Source: Streptomyces mobaraensis NBRC 13819 = DSM 40847
GTDB lineage: Bacteria; Actinomycetota; Actinomycetes; Streptomycetales; Streptomycetaceae
Assembly: GCF_017916255.1 (NCBI RefSeq)
Contig: NZ_CP072827.1
Span: 62,001 to 126,000 of the forward strand
Direction of reading: 5' to 3'
Length of the DNA stretch: 64,000 nucleotides
In this document: piece by piece, positions 55,354 to 64,000 of the stretch
Position numbering within the stretch: position 1 is the stretch's first letter
Layout: the number at the start of each line of letters is the position of its first letter
Program-made: the position numbers and the translations under genes
The notes under the pieces: model-generated
Databases searched by the model: none
Told to the model about the DNA's origin: nothing
What the model saw: the letters and a program-made list of their open reading frames with translations, nothing else

Positions 55354-58300
55354 CGTCCGCCGCCTTTCCTGCGGCGCGCGGCCACCGCGGCGCGGCGCCG
55401 GCCGGCCCGGAGGGCCGCGTCGCCGACGGCCGTCTCGCGCGCGTCCTCCTGCCCGTCCACGAACGCGGCGAGCGCGGCGACGGTCGGCAGCCGGAAGACG
55501 TCGGCGAGCCGGAGGCCGGGATGGACGGACGCGACCAGCCGGTGGTGAAGGCGCAGCAGCGACAGGGAGGTGCCGCCCGCGTCGAAGAACCCCTGGTGGA
55601 TCCCGATCCGTTCGGCTCCGAGCACCTCGCGCCAGATCGCGGCGACCGCCTTCTCGACGCGGGTGCGGGGCGGGGCGTACGCGCCGTGGTCCGGCCGGTG
55701 TCCGCGCGCCCGCCGGGCGAGGGCGGCCCGGTCGGTCTTCCCGTTGGCGGTCAGCGGCAGGGCGTCGCACACCACCAGCGCGGCGGGCACGAGGGCGGCG
55801 GGCAGGCGCGAACGCAGCGCGGCGAGGGTGCGTTCGGGGTCGACGCGGGCGCCGGGCGAAGGGGTGACGAAGCCGACGAGGCGGTGGTTCTCCGCGGTGG
55901 TCCCGGCGAGCACGACGGCGGCCGCGGCGACCGGCGCGCACTGGCGGAGGGCGGCTTCCACCTCGCCCGGTTCGATGCGCACCCCGCGGAGTTTGATCTG
56001 CTCGTCCTTGCGGCCGAGGAACACGAACCGGCCGTCGGGGCGGCGTACGGCCAGGTCCCCGGTGCGGTAGAGCCGGGAGCCGGGCGGTCCCGTCGGGTCG
56101 GGCCGGAAGGCGTCGGCGGTCGGTCCCGGCCGGCCGAGGTAGCCGCGGGCCGGGGCCGTACCGCCGATGAGGAGTTCACCGACGACCGCGCCGGGGAGGG
56201 GGCGCTGCAGGTCGTCGGCGGTCCACACGCGGGCCGCGCCGAGCGCCCGGCCGATGGCCGGCGCCCCGGTGCCGCCCGCGGGCACGAGGGCCGCGGTGGC
56301 GTAGGTGGTGGCCTCCGTGGGGCCGTAGAGGTTGCGGACGGCGGCCTTCGGCAGGCGGGCGTGCAGCCGGGCGGCCAGCTCCGCGGTCAGGGGCTCGCCC
56401 GCCAGGTTGACGGCCGTCAGACCGTCCGGCAGGCCGTCGGCGTCCAGCAGGGCGGCGGCCGCGGAGGGCACGGTGTTCAGGAGCGTGGCCGCGGGCGCCC
56501 AGGGCAGGGCGGGCACGTGCAGGGCGCTGTCGGCGAGGACGACGGTGCCGCCGTGGGCCAGGGGGGCGAACAGCTCGAAGACCGACAGGTCGAAGCCGGC
56601 GGAGGTGGTGGCCAGGACGGCGGCCAGCTCCCCGCCGTCGAAGGCGCGGCCCGCCCAGCGCAGGAACGCCGCGGCGCTGTCGTGCTGGAGGGCCACGGCC
56701 TTGGGCCGGCCCGTCGAGCCGGACGTGTAGAGGAGGTAGGCGAGGCTGGTGGGCAGGTCGGGGCCGGCGTGGTCGGCGTCGTCCCCGGGCCGGGCCGGCG
56801 GTGGCGGTCCGTCCACGTGGTGCACGGGGGTGCCGGCCGGGGCCGGCGGGGTGCCGAGCGCGGTCTCGGTGAGCAGCAGCGCGGCCCGGGCGTCGTCGAG
56901 CATCAGCCGTACCCGCTCGGCGGGCAGCGCCGGGTCGACGGGCAGGTAGGCGGCGCCGGCCTTGAGGACGGCGAGGAGCGAGACGAGGAGTTCCGGGCCG
57001 CGTTCCAGCCGGACGCCGACCACGTCCTCGGTGCCGATGCCCGCGCGGCGCAGCCAGGCGGCACGCCGGTTGGCGCGGCCGTTCAGCTCCCGGTAGCTGA
57101 GGTGACGCGTGCCGCCGACGACCGCCAGGGCGTCGGGCCGGCGGGCGGCGGACTCCTCGACCAGCCGGTGCAGGGGGCGGTAGGGGGCCTCCGGCGCGGT
57201 GCGGGGGGCCGTGGTGTCGGTGAGCCGGCGCCGCTCCTCGTCGGTGAGCAGCGGCAGGCGGCTCAGCGGTGTGTCCGGCGCGCGGACCCCGGCGGCCAGC
57301 AGGACGCCGAAGTGGCGGGCGAAGGCGGCGAGTTCGGCCGGTTCCCCGTGTCCGTGCTCCGCCTCGACGATCAGCCGGAGCCCGTCGGGCGTCTCGGTGG
57401 CGGTGACGGCGAGCTCGTACTTGGCGGCCGGGGCGGGGACGGGTACGACGCGGGCGCGGACGCCCGGTAACGCGGGTGGGGCCGGGGGGCGTTCGTGGGC
57501 GAAGAGGATCTGGAAGAGGGGGCTGACGTCCGGGTCCCGGTCGGCGCCCACCGCGTCGACGATGTCCTCGAACGGTGTGGTGCGGTGCTCCAGCGCGCCG
57601 AGCAGCGTCTCCCGGGTGCGGGCCAGGACCTCGCCGAAGCCGGGGTCGCCGTGCAGCCGGAGGCGCAGCGGCAGCAGGTTGAGCATCGGGCCGACGGTGG
57701 CGAGCCCTTCGGGGTCCTCGCGCAGTCCGACGGGTGAGCCGATCACCACGTCCGTCCGGCCGGTGTACCGGGCGACCAGGCAGGCGAGGGCCGCGAGCAG
57801 CAGCACGTAGCCGGTGACGGCGTGCTCGCGGCAGAAGTCCGCGGTCGGGGCCGGATCGTCGGTGCCGTAGTGGACGGTGGCGCGGGCGGGCGGTCCGGCG
57901 GGCCGGCCGGTGCCCCGGAAGACGGTCGTGCGGGGTGGCGCGCCGGACAGTTCGCGGCGCCAGAACTCCCGCCCGGCCTCGTCCTGTTCCGCCGCCCGCG
58001 TCCGGCACTGCCGTCCGTAGCCCGGCGCGGGTGTGCCGAGGGGGTCCGGGCGCCCGGCGAGGGCCGCTCCGTACGCCTCCTCCAGTTCGCGGCAGACCAC
58101 GTGGAGCGAGCCGCCGTCGAAGACGATGTGGTGGACGGAGAGGACGAGCAGCGCGTGGCCGGGGGCGCGGCGCAGCAGGGTCCATTCCGCCAGGGGGCCG
58201 GTGTCGAGCCGGAACGGCCGGGCGGCGGCGCACCGTAGCGTCCGTGCGGTCTCGGCCTCGGCGGCGGCGGGGGTCAGGTGGGTGAGGTCCACGGTCCGCA

Positions 58301-58550
58301 GGGGCGCCGCCCGGTCGGTGACCCGTTGGCGGGGGGTCTCCCCCACCGACGGGAACACCGTGCGCAGCGCCTCGTGCCTGCGGCCGAGCCGCCGTACCAC
58401 GTCCCGCAGCGCCGCCGGGCGCGGTGTGCCGGTGAGCTCGATGGCGGTGCAGATGTTGTAGGCGGGCACCTCGGGCGCGAGCCGGTGCAGGAACCACATG
58501 CTGCGCTGGGCCGGCGAGAGCGGGTGGGTGGTGTCGGCGGCCGGGGTCAT
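55350..58550 (-). CDS. blmIX: NRPS: C - A(Ala) - PCP
   Basis: The protein has 1066 residues. The condensation domain has VHHIVFDGGS (near 140). The adenylation domain (about 455-940) has the code DLFNNALTYK by eye, alanine. The PCP Ser lies near 992 in DAGGTSLSLLRL. It adds the Ala that BlmVIII then extends. Codon 361 is TTA, the only in-frame TTA I found in the cluster genes shown. ATG at 58550 overlaps the blmX stop (ATGA). Confidence 0.96.
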   Translation of the reverse strand: MTPAADTTHPLSPAQRSMWFLHRLAPEVPAYNICTAIELTGTPRPAALRDVVRRLGRRHEALRTVFPSVGETPRQRVTDRAAPLRTVDLTHLTPAAAEAETARTLRCAAARPFRLDTGPLAEWTLLRRAPGHALLVLSVHHIVFDGGSLHVVCRELEEAYGAALAGRPDPLGTPAPGYGRQCRTRAAEQDEAGREFWRRELSGAPPRTTVFRGTGRPAGPPARATVHYGTDDPAPTADFCREHAVTGYVLLLAALACLVARYTGRTDVVIGSPVGLREDPEGLATVGPMLNLLPLRLRLHGDPGFGEVLARTRETLLGALEHRTTPFEDIVDAVGADRDPDVSPLFQILFAHERPPAPPALPGVRARVVPVPAPAAKYELAVTATETPDGLRLIVEAEHGHGEPAELAAFARHFGVLLAAGVRAPDTPLSRLPLLTDEERRRLTDTTAPRTAPEAPYRPLHRLVEESAARRPDALAVVGGTRHLSYRELNGRANRRAAWLRRAGIGTEDVVGVRLERGPELLVSLLAVLKAGAAYLPVDPALPAERVRLMLDDARAALLLTETALGTPPAPAGTPVHHVDGPPPPARPGDDADHAGPDLPTSLAYLLYTSGSTGRPKAVALQHDSAAAFLRWAGRAFDGGELAAVLATTSAGFDLSVFELFAPLAHGGTVVLADSALHVPALPWAPAATLLNTVPSAAAALLDADGLPDGLTAVNLAGEPLTAELAARLHARLPKAAVRNLYGPTEATTYATAALVPAGGTGAPAIGRALGAARVWTADDLQRPLPGAVVGELLIGGTAPARGYLGRPGPTADAFRPDPTGPPGSRLYRTGDLAVRRPDGRFVFLGRKDEQIKLRGVRIEPGEVEAALRQCAPVAAAAVVLAGTTAENHRLVGFVTPSPGARVDPERTLAALRSRLPAALVPAALVVCDALPLTANGKTDRAALARRARGHRPDHGAYAPPRTRVEKAVAAIWREVLGAERIGIHQGFFDAGGTSLSLLRLHHRLVASVHPGLRLADVFRLPTVAALAAFVDGQEDARETAVGDAALRAGRRRAAVAARRRKGGGR
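57468..57470 (-). promoter_or_regulatory. TTA leucine codon in blmIX (possible bldA control point)
   Basis: The plus-strand taa at 57468-57470 is, on the minus strand, codon 361 of blmIX counted from ATG at 58550 (1080 bases, in frame), read as Leu in PALPGV. In Streptomyces, UUA is decoded only by the bldA tRNA, which accumulates late, so a TTA codon often makes a gene depend on developmental state. Other plus-strand taa triplets that I found inside minus-strand genes are out of frame. Confidence 0.8.
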
Positions 58551-61500
58551 TCGGCGGCACCTCCGGTGGCCGGGGCGGCCGCGGGGCCGGTGAGGCCGGT
58601 CCCGCCGCCCGCGAGGCGGGCCTTGTCGATCTCGTGGGCGAACTCCCGCAGGGAGGGCGCCTCGAAGAGGCGGCGGACGGAGACGCGGGTGCGGAACATC
58701 TTGTTGGCCGCGGCGGTGGCCTGCATCGCGCGCAGGGATTCGCCGCCGACGTCGAAGAAGCGGTCACCGGCCCCGATCCGGTCCAGTTTGAGGACGTCGG
58801 CCCAGATGGCGGCGAGCGCCCGCTCGGTGTCGGTGCCGGGCTCGACGTACTCCTGGTCCCGGGTGAGCTGGGCGTGGCTGGGGGCGGGGAGCGAGGCCCG
58901 GTCGACCTTGCCGGCGGCGGTCAGCGGTACCGCGTCGAGGACGATCACCGCGGTGGGCACCATGTAGCGGGGCAGCCGGTCGCGGACGTACCCCTGGATG
59001 TCGGCGGGTTCGGGCCGCCGGCCGGGGGCGGGGAGGACGTAGGCGACGAGCACCTGGTCGCCGGGGTGGTCGCCGCGTGCCATGACGATGGTCCGCTGGA
59101 GCTCCGGGTGGGTGTCGAGGACGGCCTCGATCTCGCCGAGCTCGACCCGGAAGCCGCGGATCTTGACCTGGTGGTCGGCGCGGCCGAGGAACTCCAGGTT
59201 GCCGTCGGGGAGGTAGCGGCCGAGGTCGCCGGTGGCGTAGGCGCGGCCGCCGGGAGCCGTGGCCTCGGGGTCGGGGCGGAAGGCGGCCGCGGTGTCCCGG
59301 GGGCGCCCGAGGTAGCCGCGGGCCACGCCGGCGCCGCCGATGGAGAGTTCGCCGGCGACGCCGAGGGGGACGGTGCGTCCGCGGTGGTCGCGGGGGTGCA
59401 CCCAGGTGCCCGCGACCGGCCGGCCGATGGGGAGGTGGGGTCCGTCGTGCTCGTTCTCCTGGGACCAGACGGTGCTCCACACGGTGGTCTCGGTGGGGCC
59501 GTACTCGTTGTGGAAGGTGCTCCCGGGCAGCAGGTCCCGGCAGGCGGCGGCCAGTTCGGCCGGACAGGACTCGCCCGCGGCGATCACCGTGCGCAGGGAG
59601 GCGAGGTCGCCGGGGGCGGCCTGGTCCAGGACGGGCGCCAGCAGGGAGGGGATGGCGAGGGTGTGGGTGGGCCGTTGCCGGGCGATGGTCTCCACCAGCG
59701 CGGCGGGGTCGAGTTGCTGTCCCTCGCCGGGCAGGACGAGGGTGCCGCCCTGGGTCAGCGTCCAGAAGATGCCGGCGACCGAGCTGTCGAAGGCGAAGGA
59801 GGACAGCAGCAGGAACCGGCCGGGTCCGGCCGCGTAGTGGGCGCCGCGGGCGGCGAGGGAGGCCACGACGTTGCGGTGTTCGACGACGATGCCCTTGGGC
59901 TCTCCGGTGGATCCGGAGGTGTACATCACGTACGCGGCGTTGCGGGGCGTGGCGGTGGGCCCGGGGTCGTGCGTGGCGGTGCTGCCGTCGGCGGCGTCGG
60001 TGGGGAGCGCGCGGACGCCCGCGGGCAGCCGCCCTTCGAGGCCGGGCCGGTGGAGGACGGCGGCGGCCCCGCTCCCGGCGATGACGGCGGCGAGGCGCTC
60101 GTCGGGCTGGGCCGGGTCGAGCGGGACGTAGGCGGCGCCCGCCTTGAGGACCGCGAGGAGGCCGATGATCTGGGCGAGGGAGCATTCGGCCAGGACGCCG
60201 ACGACGCTCTCCGGGCCGATGCCGAGCGAACGCAGGTGGTGGGCCAGCCGGTTGGCGCGGCGGTCGAGCTCGCCGTAGCTGAGCACGTCGGTGTCCAGCT
60301 GGACGGCCGGGGCGTCGGGGCGGTCCGCCGCCCGGTCCGCCACCAGGTCGTGCAGGCACCGGTCGGCCGCCGGCGCCTCGGGCCCGCGGGTGAGGACGGC
60401 CAGTGCGGCCCGGTCGCGGTCGGAGCGGAACTCGTGCCGGTCGTAGCGCCCGTCGGGGTCGGCGACCAGGGCCGCGAGGACGCGGGCGTAGCTGTCGCGG
60501 ACGCTCTCCATGAGGGCGTCGGAGAACTGCAGGCTGTCGTACTCGATGCGGACCTCCAGCTCGCCGGTCTCCCGGTTCAGGCGGAAGATGCCACAGAAGG
60601 GGAAGGTGGACTCGCCGTAGAGCTCGTTGGCGACGTGGCCGACGCCGCGGTCGATCCAGCGGTCGAGCACGTGGAAGACGTGGTAGTTGGTGAAGAAGAA
60701 CAGCGTCTCGGCCAGGGGTTCGTTGCCCTGGTGGCGCTTGAGTTCGGCCATCGGCAGCCGCCGGTACGGCATCGAGGCGCGCTCGGACTCCAGCGTGGCG
60801 GTGATCAGGTCGGCCCAGGTGCCGCCGGTCATCCGCACGCGGAGCGCGAGGCTGTTGACGAACAGCCCGATCGCGGTGCTGCCGTCGGCGGTCTCGGGGC
60901 GGCCGTTGGTGACGGTGTAGGTGAGGGTGTCCTCGTGGCCGCCGTAGAGGGACATCACCACCATGTGCGCGGCCAGGAGCACGGTCTTCAGCGGGACGGC
61001 GTGGGCGGCGGCGACCCGCTTGAGGCCGTCGGAGAGTTCGGTGGGGACGGGGACGGCGATGCGGGTGATGTCCCGGTCGCCCTTGTCGGCCCGGGGTCCG
61101 GTGCCGGGCCTGGGCAGCCGCATCAGGGTGGCGTCGGCGAGGTAGGAGTCCCAGAACTCGTAGTTGCGGCGGTCCGCGAGGGCCTCCAGCTCCAGGGCGA
61201 CGGCGTCGCGCATGCCGGCGGTGGGTGGCTTGATCGCGATCGGCTCGTCGTAGATCACCGAGAAGTAGTGGCTGAACAGCTCGGTGATCATCAGGGCTTC
61301 GCTCCAGCCGTCCACGATCTCGTGGTGGAAGCCGTAGGTGAACTGGAAGACCTCGTCCTCCAGGCGCTGCGCCATGAAGCGGATCAGCGGGAACTCGTGC
61401 AGCTCGAAGCCGCGTTCCTTCTCCCGCTCGATCCACTCCTCGACGCGGGCGTCCTGCTCCTCGGCGCTCCTGCCGCGCAGGTCCTCGTAGTGCAGCGGAT

Positions 61501-64000
61501 CGGCGAACTCGCGGTGCACCAGTTGCAGCGGGCGGCTGAAGCGGCTCATGTCGAAGGAGGTGCGCAGCATCGGGTGCCGCTCGACGAGCTGGCGCACGAC
61601 CATCCGCAGCACGGCGAGGTCGAACGGGGCGCGCAGCCGCACGGACGCGATGGCGTGGTAGACGGCCGACTTCGCCGCGAAGTCGCGGTGGAAGATCATG
61701 CCTTCCTGGAGCAGGTTCAGCGGGAAGGCGTCCTCGACGTCGTCCGGCACCAGCGCCCGGTCCTCGGCGGAGATCAGCGCGAAGGGTTCGGTGACGGGCG
61801 TCCGCGGCAGGTCCTCGCGGGCGTCCAGGTGCGCGGCGCAGGCCCGGACGGTGGGGTGCCGGTGCAGGTCGGCCACGGTGACCTCGACCCCGCGGGCCTG
61901 GGCCCGGCTGGCGACCATGACGCTGCGGATGGAGTCGCCGCCCAGGACGAAGTAGTTGTCGTCGATGCCGACGCGCTCGACGCCCAGCACCTTCGCGACG
62001 GTGGCCGCGAGGATCTCCTCGGTGGCGGTGCGCGGCGCGACGTACGCCGCGCCGTCCCGGGCCCGGGCGTGCGGCTTGGGCAGCGCACCGCGGTCGATCT
62101 TGCCGTGGCCGGTGACGGGCAGGGCGTCGAGGGTGACGAGGACGGCCGGGACGAAGTGCTCGGGCAGCCGCTCCCGGCAGTACGCGATGAGCTCCTCGTG
62201 CGGGGGCGCCTGGGCACCGCGGGCCGGGACCACGTAGCCGGTCAGCGTCAGCTCGCCGGCGAGCGGCGACGAACGGCCGGGGTCCTCGTCCAGCCGGGCG
62301 ACCACGACGGCCTGGCCGACGCCGGGGTGGGAGGCGAGGACGGCCTCGGTCTCGGCGGGCTCCACCCGGACGCCGCGGATCTTCACCTGCGCGTCGGTGC
62401 GCCCGAGGTACTCCAGGGTGCCGTCGGCGCGCCGGCGGGCCAGGTCGCCGGTGCGGTAGACCCGGCCGCCGTCCGGCGGGTAGTCGCTGGGGAGGAAGCG
62501 CTCGCCGGTGAGTTCCGGCCGCCCCAGGTAGCCGTCGGCGACACCGGCGCCGCCGATCCACAGCTCGCCGACGACGCCGTCGGGGACGGGCCGCCGCCGC
62601 TGGTCGAGCAGGTGGACGGTGGTGTTGGCGATCGGCCGGCCGATGGGCACCGGGCCGGTACGGGGCGTGGCGGCGTCGACGACGTGCGCGACGCTGCCGA
62701 CGACCGTCTCGCTGGGCCCGTACTCGTTGACGACCCGCGTCCCGGAGGCCCGGAACGGCTCCAGGCTCTCCGCCCGCACCGCCTCCCCGCCGACGACGAG
62801 GGTGCGGACCGCGCCGCGCAGCTCGTCGGGGGTGAGCAGCTGGTTGACGACGTCGAGGTGGGTCGGGGTCAGCTTGACCAGGGTGAGGTCGCGCCGGGAG
62901 CGCAGCGCGGCGATCAGGCCGGTCACGCCGGCGGTCTCGGAGAGCATGACCACCTGCCCGCCGGCGAGCAGGGGGCCGAACAGGGTGGTGAGGGTGAGGT
63001 CGAAGCTGATGGAGGTGTGCACGAGGGTGCCGGTGCCCCCGTCGAGTCCGTAGGCGCCGGTGCACCAGGTGAGGTAGTTGGTGAGGCCCCGGTGCGGGAC
63101 GCGTACGCCGTTGGGCTTCCCGGTGGTGCCGGAGGTGTAGACGACGTACGCGGGGGCGTCGGGGGTGGTGGCGATGCCGGTGGGGCCGGCGGGGTGTGCG
63201 GCGATGCGCCGCCGGTCGGCGTCCAGCGCGACGGGTGTCACCCCGGCGTCGTCGAGGGTCCGGGTGCCGACGCGGTCCCGTACGTCGGCGGTGCAGAGCA
63301 GGACCGGCGCTGCGGTCTCCCTGAGTACGAACTCCAGCCGTTTGCGGGGGAAGCCCACGTCGACGGGGACGAAGGCGCCACCCGCCTTGAGCACCCCGAG
63401 GAGCCCGACGAGCAGCTCGGCGGAGCGGCCGACCGAGACCACGACGTGCCGGCCGGGTGTCACCCCGAGCCCGGTCAGGTGGTGTGCCAGCCGATTGGAC
63501 CGCTCGTCGAGTTCGGCGTACGTGAGGGCGTCCTCGCCCGCGCTGACCGCGACCGCCCCGGGGGTGCGCGCGGCCTGCTCGGCGAAGAGTTCGTGGACCG
63601 CCTTGCCCGGAAGTTCCACGCGGGGGCCCAGCCCCGCTTCCCGGAGCAGCCGAGCGGTCTCGTCCGACAGCATGCGGATGTCGCCGACCGGGCCCTCGGG
63701 GGCGGAGACGACGCCTTCGAGAATGCGGGTGAGGCAGGCGGCGGCGTTCTCGGGAAACGTCTCGTCGATACGGCCCTCGTCGTATCCCAGTTCCATGTGC
63801 AGCCGGGCGCCGTCGCGTCGGGCGGTCAGGCGGACGGGAATCGGCGTACCCGAATCCTGATGGACGGTGGTAAAGGTGATGCCGGCCCGCCGGACCGGTG
63901 TATCGGCCTGGTGGTGGGTGAAGGTGAAGCAGGGGCCTTCCGCGGTGCCGTCTAGGCTGCCGAGCAGTTCCGGGTCGCAATGGTCGAGGAGTTCCTCGCC
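58547..64000 (-). CDS. blmX: NRPS: (C) - A(Asn) - PCP - C - A(His) - PCP, 5' end beyond the right edge
   Basis: 1817 codons are visible. The window enters in the tail of a condensation domain. Adenylation domain 1 (visible residues about 130-640) has the code DLTKVGEVGK, asparagine. PCP 1 has its Ser near 687 (LGGDSIRSV). The second condensation domain has HHEIVDGW near 893. Adenylation domain 2 (about 1218-1705) has the code DSALIAEVWK, which fits histidine. PCP 2 has VGGESLRAM near 1752. These add the Asn that completes the pyrimidine precursor and the His that becomes beta-hydroxyhistidine. The stop overlaps the blmIX start (ATGA). Confidence 0.95.
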   Translation of the reverse strand, partial: GEELLDHCDPELLGSLDGTAEGPCFTFTHHQADTPVRRAGITFTTVHQDSGTPIPVRLTARRDGARLHMELGYDEGRIDETFPENAAACLTRILEGVVSAPEGPVGDIRMLSDETARLLREAGLGPRVELPGKAVHELFAEQAARTPGAVAVSAGEDALTYAELDERSNRLAHHLTGLGVTPGRHVVVSVGRSAELLVGLLGVLKAGGAFVPVDVGFPRKRLEFVLRETAAPVLLCTADVRDRVGTRTLDDAGVTPVALDADRRRIAAHPAGPTGIATTPDAPAYVVYTSGTTGKPNGVRVPHRGLTNYLTWCTGAYGLDGGTGTLVHTSISFDLTLTTLFGPLLAGGQVVMLSETAGVTGLIAALRSRRDLTLVKLTPTHLDVVNQLLTPDELRGAVRTLVVGGEAVRAESLEPFRASGTRVVNEYGPSETVVGSVAHVVDAATPRTGPVPIGRPIANTTVHLLDQRRRPVPDGVVGELWIGGAGVADGYLGRPELTGERFLPSDYPPDGGRVYRTGDLARRRADGTLEYLGRTDAQVKIRGVRVEPAETEAVLASHPGVGQAVVVARLDEDPGRSSPLAGELTLTGYVVPARGAQAPPHEELIAYCRERLPEHFVPAVLVTLDALPVTGHGKIDRGALPKPHARARDGAAYVAPRTATEEILAATVAKVLGVERVGIDDNYFVLGGDSIRSVMVASRAQARGVEVTVADLHRHPTVRACAAHLDAREDLPRTPVTEPFALISAEDRALVPDDVEDAFPLNLLQEGMIFHRDFAAKSAVYHAIASVRLRAPFDLAVLRMVVRQLVERHPMLRTSFDMSRFSRPLQLVHREFADPLHYEDLRGRSAEEQDARVEEWIEREKERGFELHEFPLIRFMAQRLEDEVFQFTYGFHHEIVDGWSEALMITELFSHYFSVIYDEPIAIKPPTAGMRDAVALELEALADRRNYEFWDSYLADATLMRLPRPGTGPRADKGDRDITRIAVPVPTELSDGLKRVAAAHAVPLKTVLLAAHMVVMSLYGGHEDTLTYTVTNGRPETADGSTAIGLFVNSLALRVRMTGGTWADLITATLESERASMPYRRLPMAELKRHQGNEPLAETLFFFTNYHVFHVLDRWIDRGVGHVANELYGESTFPFCGIFRLNRETGELEVRIEYDSLQFSDALMESVRDSYARVLAALVADPDGRYDRHEFRSDRDRAALAVLTRGPEAPAADRCLHDLVADRAADRPDAPAVQLDTDVLSYGELDRRANRLAHHLRSLGIGPESVVGVLAECSLAQIIGLLAVLKAGAAYVPLDPAQPDERLAAVIAGSGAAAVLHRPGLEGRLPAGVRALPTDAADGSTATHDPGPTATPRNAAYVMYTSGSTGEPKGIVVEHRNVVASLAARGAHYAAGPGRFLLLSSFAFDSSVAGIFWTLTQGGTLVLPGEGQQLDPAALVETIARQRPTHTLAIPSLLAPVLDQAAPGDLASLRTVIAAGESCPAELAAACRDLLPGSTFHNEYGPTETTVWSTVWSQENEHDGPHLPIGRPVAGTWVHPRDHRGRTVPLGVAGELSIGGAGVARGYLGRPRDTAAAFRPDPEATAPGGRAYATGDLGRYLPDGNLEFLGRADHQVKIRGFRVELGEIEAVLDTHPELQRTIVMARGDHPGDQVLVAYVLPAPGRRPEPADIQGYVRDRLPRYMVPTAVIVLDAVPLTAAGKVDRASLPAPSHAQLTRDQEYVEPGTDTERALAAIWADVLKLDRIGAGDRFFDVGGESLRAMQATAAANKMFRTRVSVRRLFEAPSLREFAHEIDKARLAGGGTGLTGPAAAPATGGAAE

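Overview
This is a very GC-rich actinomycete window. The gene content identifies it as a Streptomyces bleomycin producer, most likely S. verticillus or a close relative. From position 5932 to the right edge every gene lies on the minus strand, and together they form most of a bleomycin-type biosynthetic gene cluster. The identification rests on four independent signals. (1) A 122-residue bleomycin-binding protein (BlmA). (2) A 301-residue GNAT plus binding-protein-like bleomycin N-acetyltransferase (BlmB). (3) The gene order of sugar, NRPS and PKS genes. (4) Adenylation-domain specificity codes, read by eye, that give Ser, Asn, Asn, His, Ala, (malonyl-CoA PKS), Thr, beta-Ala and Cys, which is the order of the bleomycin backbone. 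Gene names follow the published blm cluster from memory; no database search was possible.

Layout. 1-5931 is flanking chromosome: the end of an unidentified plus-strand gene, a GH65 glycoside phosphorylase/hydrolase, a decayed secreted-lipase remnant, and a plus-strand hypothetical protein with a Cys/His-rich N-terminus. 5932-11066 is a resistance and export block: an ABC exporter, a dimethylargininase-like enzyme, blmB, a DUF5990-type protein, an ankyrin-repeat protein and blmA. 11134-20949 holds tailoring and sugar genes: an Asp/Asn beta-hydroxylase-like oxygenase, a HemN-like radical SAM enzyme, blmC, the free-standing carrier protein blmI, the carbamoyltransferase blmD, the glycosyltransferase blmE, an extended MbtH-like protein, the free-standing condensation protein blmII and a SyrP/TauD-like oxygenase. 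20946-38203 holds the late assembly line and more tailoring: blmIII (bithiazole oxidase), blmIV (beta-Ala and Cys), an asparagine synthetase, blmF, blmG and blmV. 38190-64000 holds the early and middle assembly line: blmVI (acyl-ligase/ACP, Ser, Asn), blmVII (Thr), blmVIII (PKS with methyltransferase and ketoreductase), blmIX (Ala) and blmX (Asn, His; cut by the right edge).

How the parts work together. BlmVI and BlmV begin the chain with Ser and Asn, BlmX adds Asn and His, BlmIX adds Ala, BlmVIII extends with a methylated malonyl unit, BlmVII adds Thr, and BlmIV with BlmIII add beta-Ala and two Cys that become the bithiazole. BlmC, BlmG, BlmE, BlmF and BlmD supply and attach the carbamoylated gulose-mannose disaccharide. 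BlmA binds and BlmB acetylates the drug for self-protection, and the ABC protein probably exports it. Gene packing is extreme: sixteen consecutive junctions are 4-base ATGA/GTGA overlaps, so translation is probably coupled along much of the cluster. A single in-frame TTA codon in blmIX points to control by the bldA leucyl-tRNA. No dedicated regulator, thioesterase or epimerase domain is visible here.

The main system is therefore known rather than new. The less-explained parts are the extra domain on the MbtH-like protein, the repeated translation-start region of blmV, the non-canonical condensation domain in BlmVI, the acyl-ligase loading module without a known acyl starter, the dimethylargininase-like enzyme, and the coupled ankyrin/DUF5990 pair inside the resistance operon.
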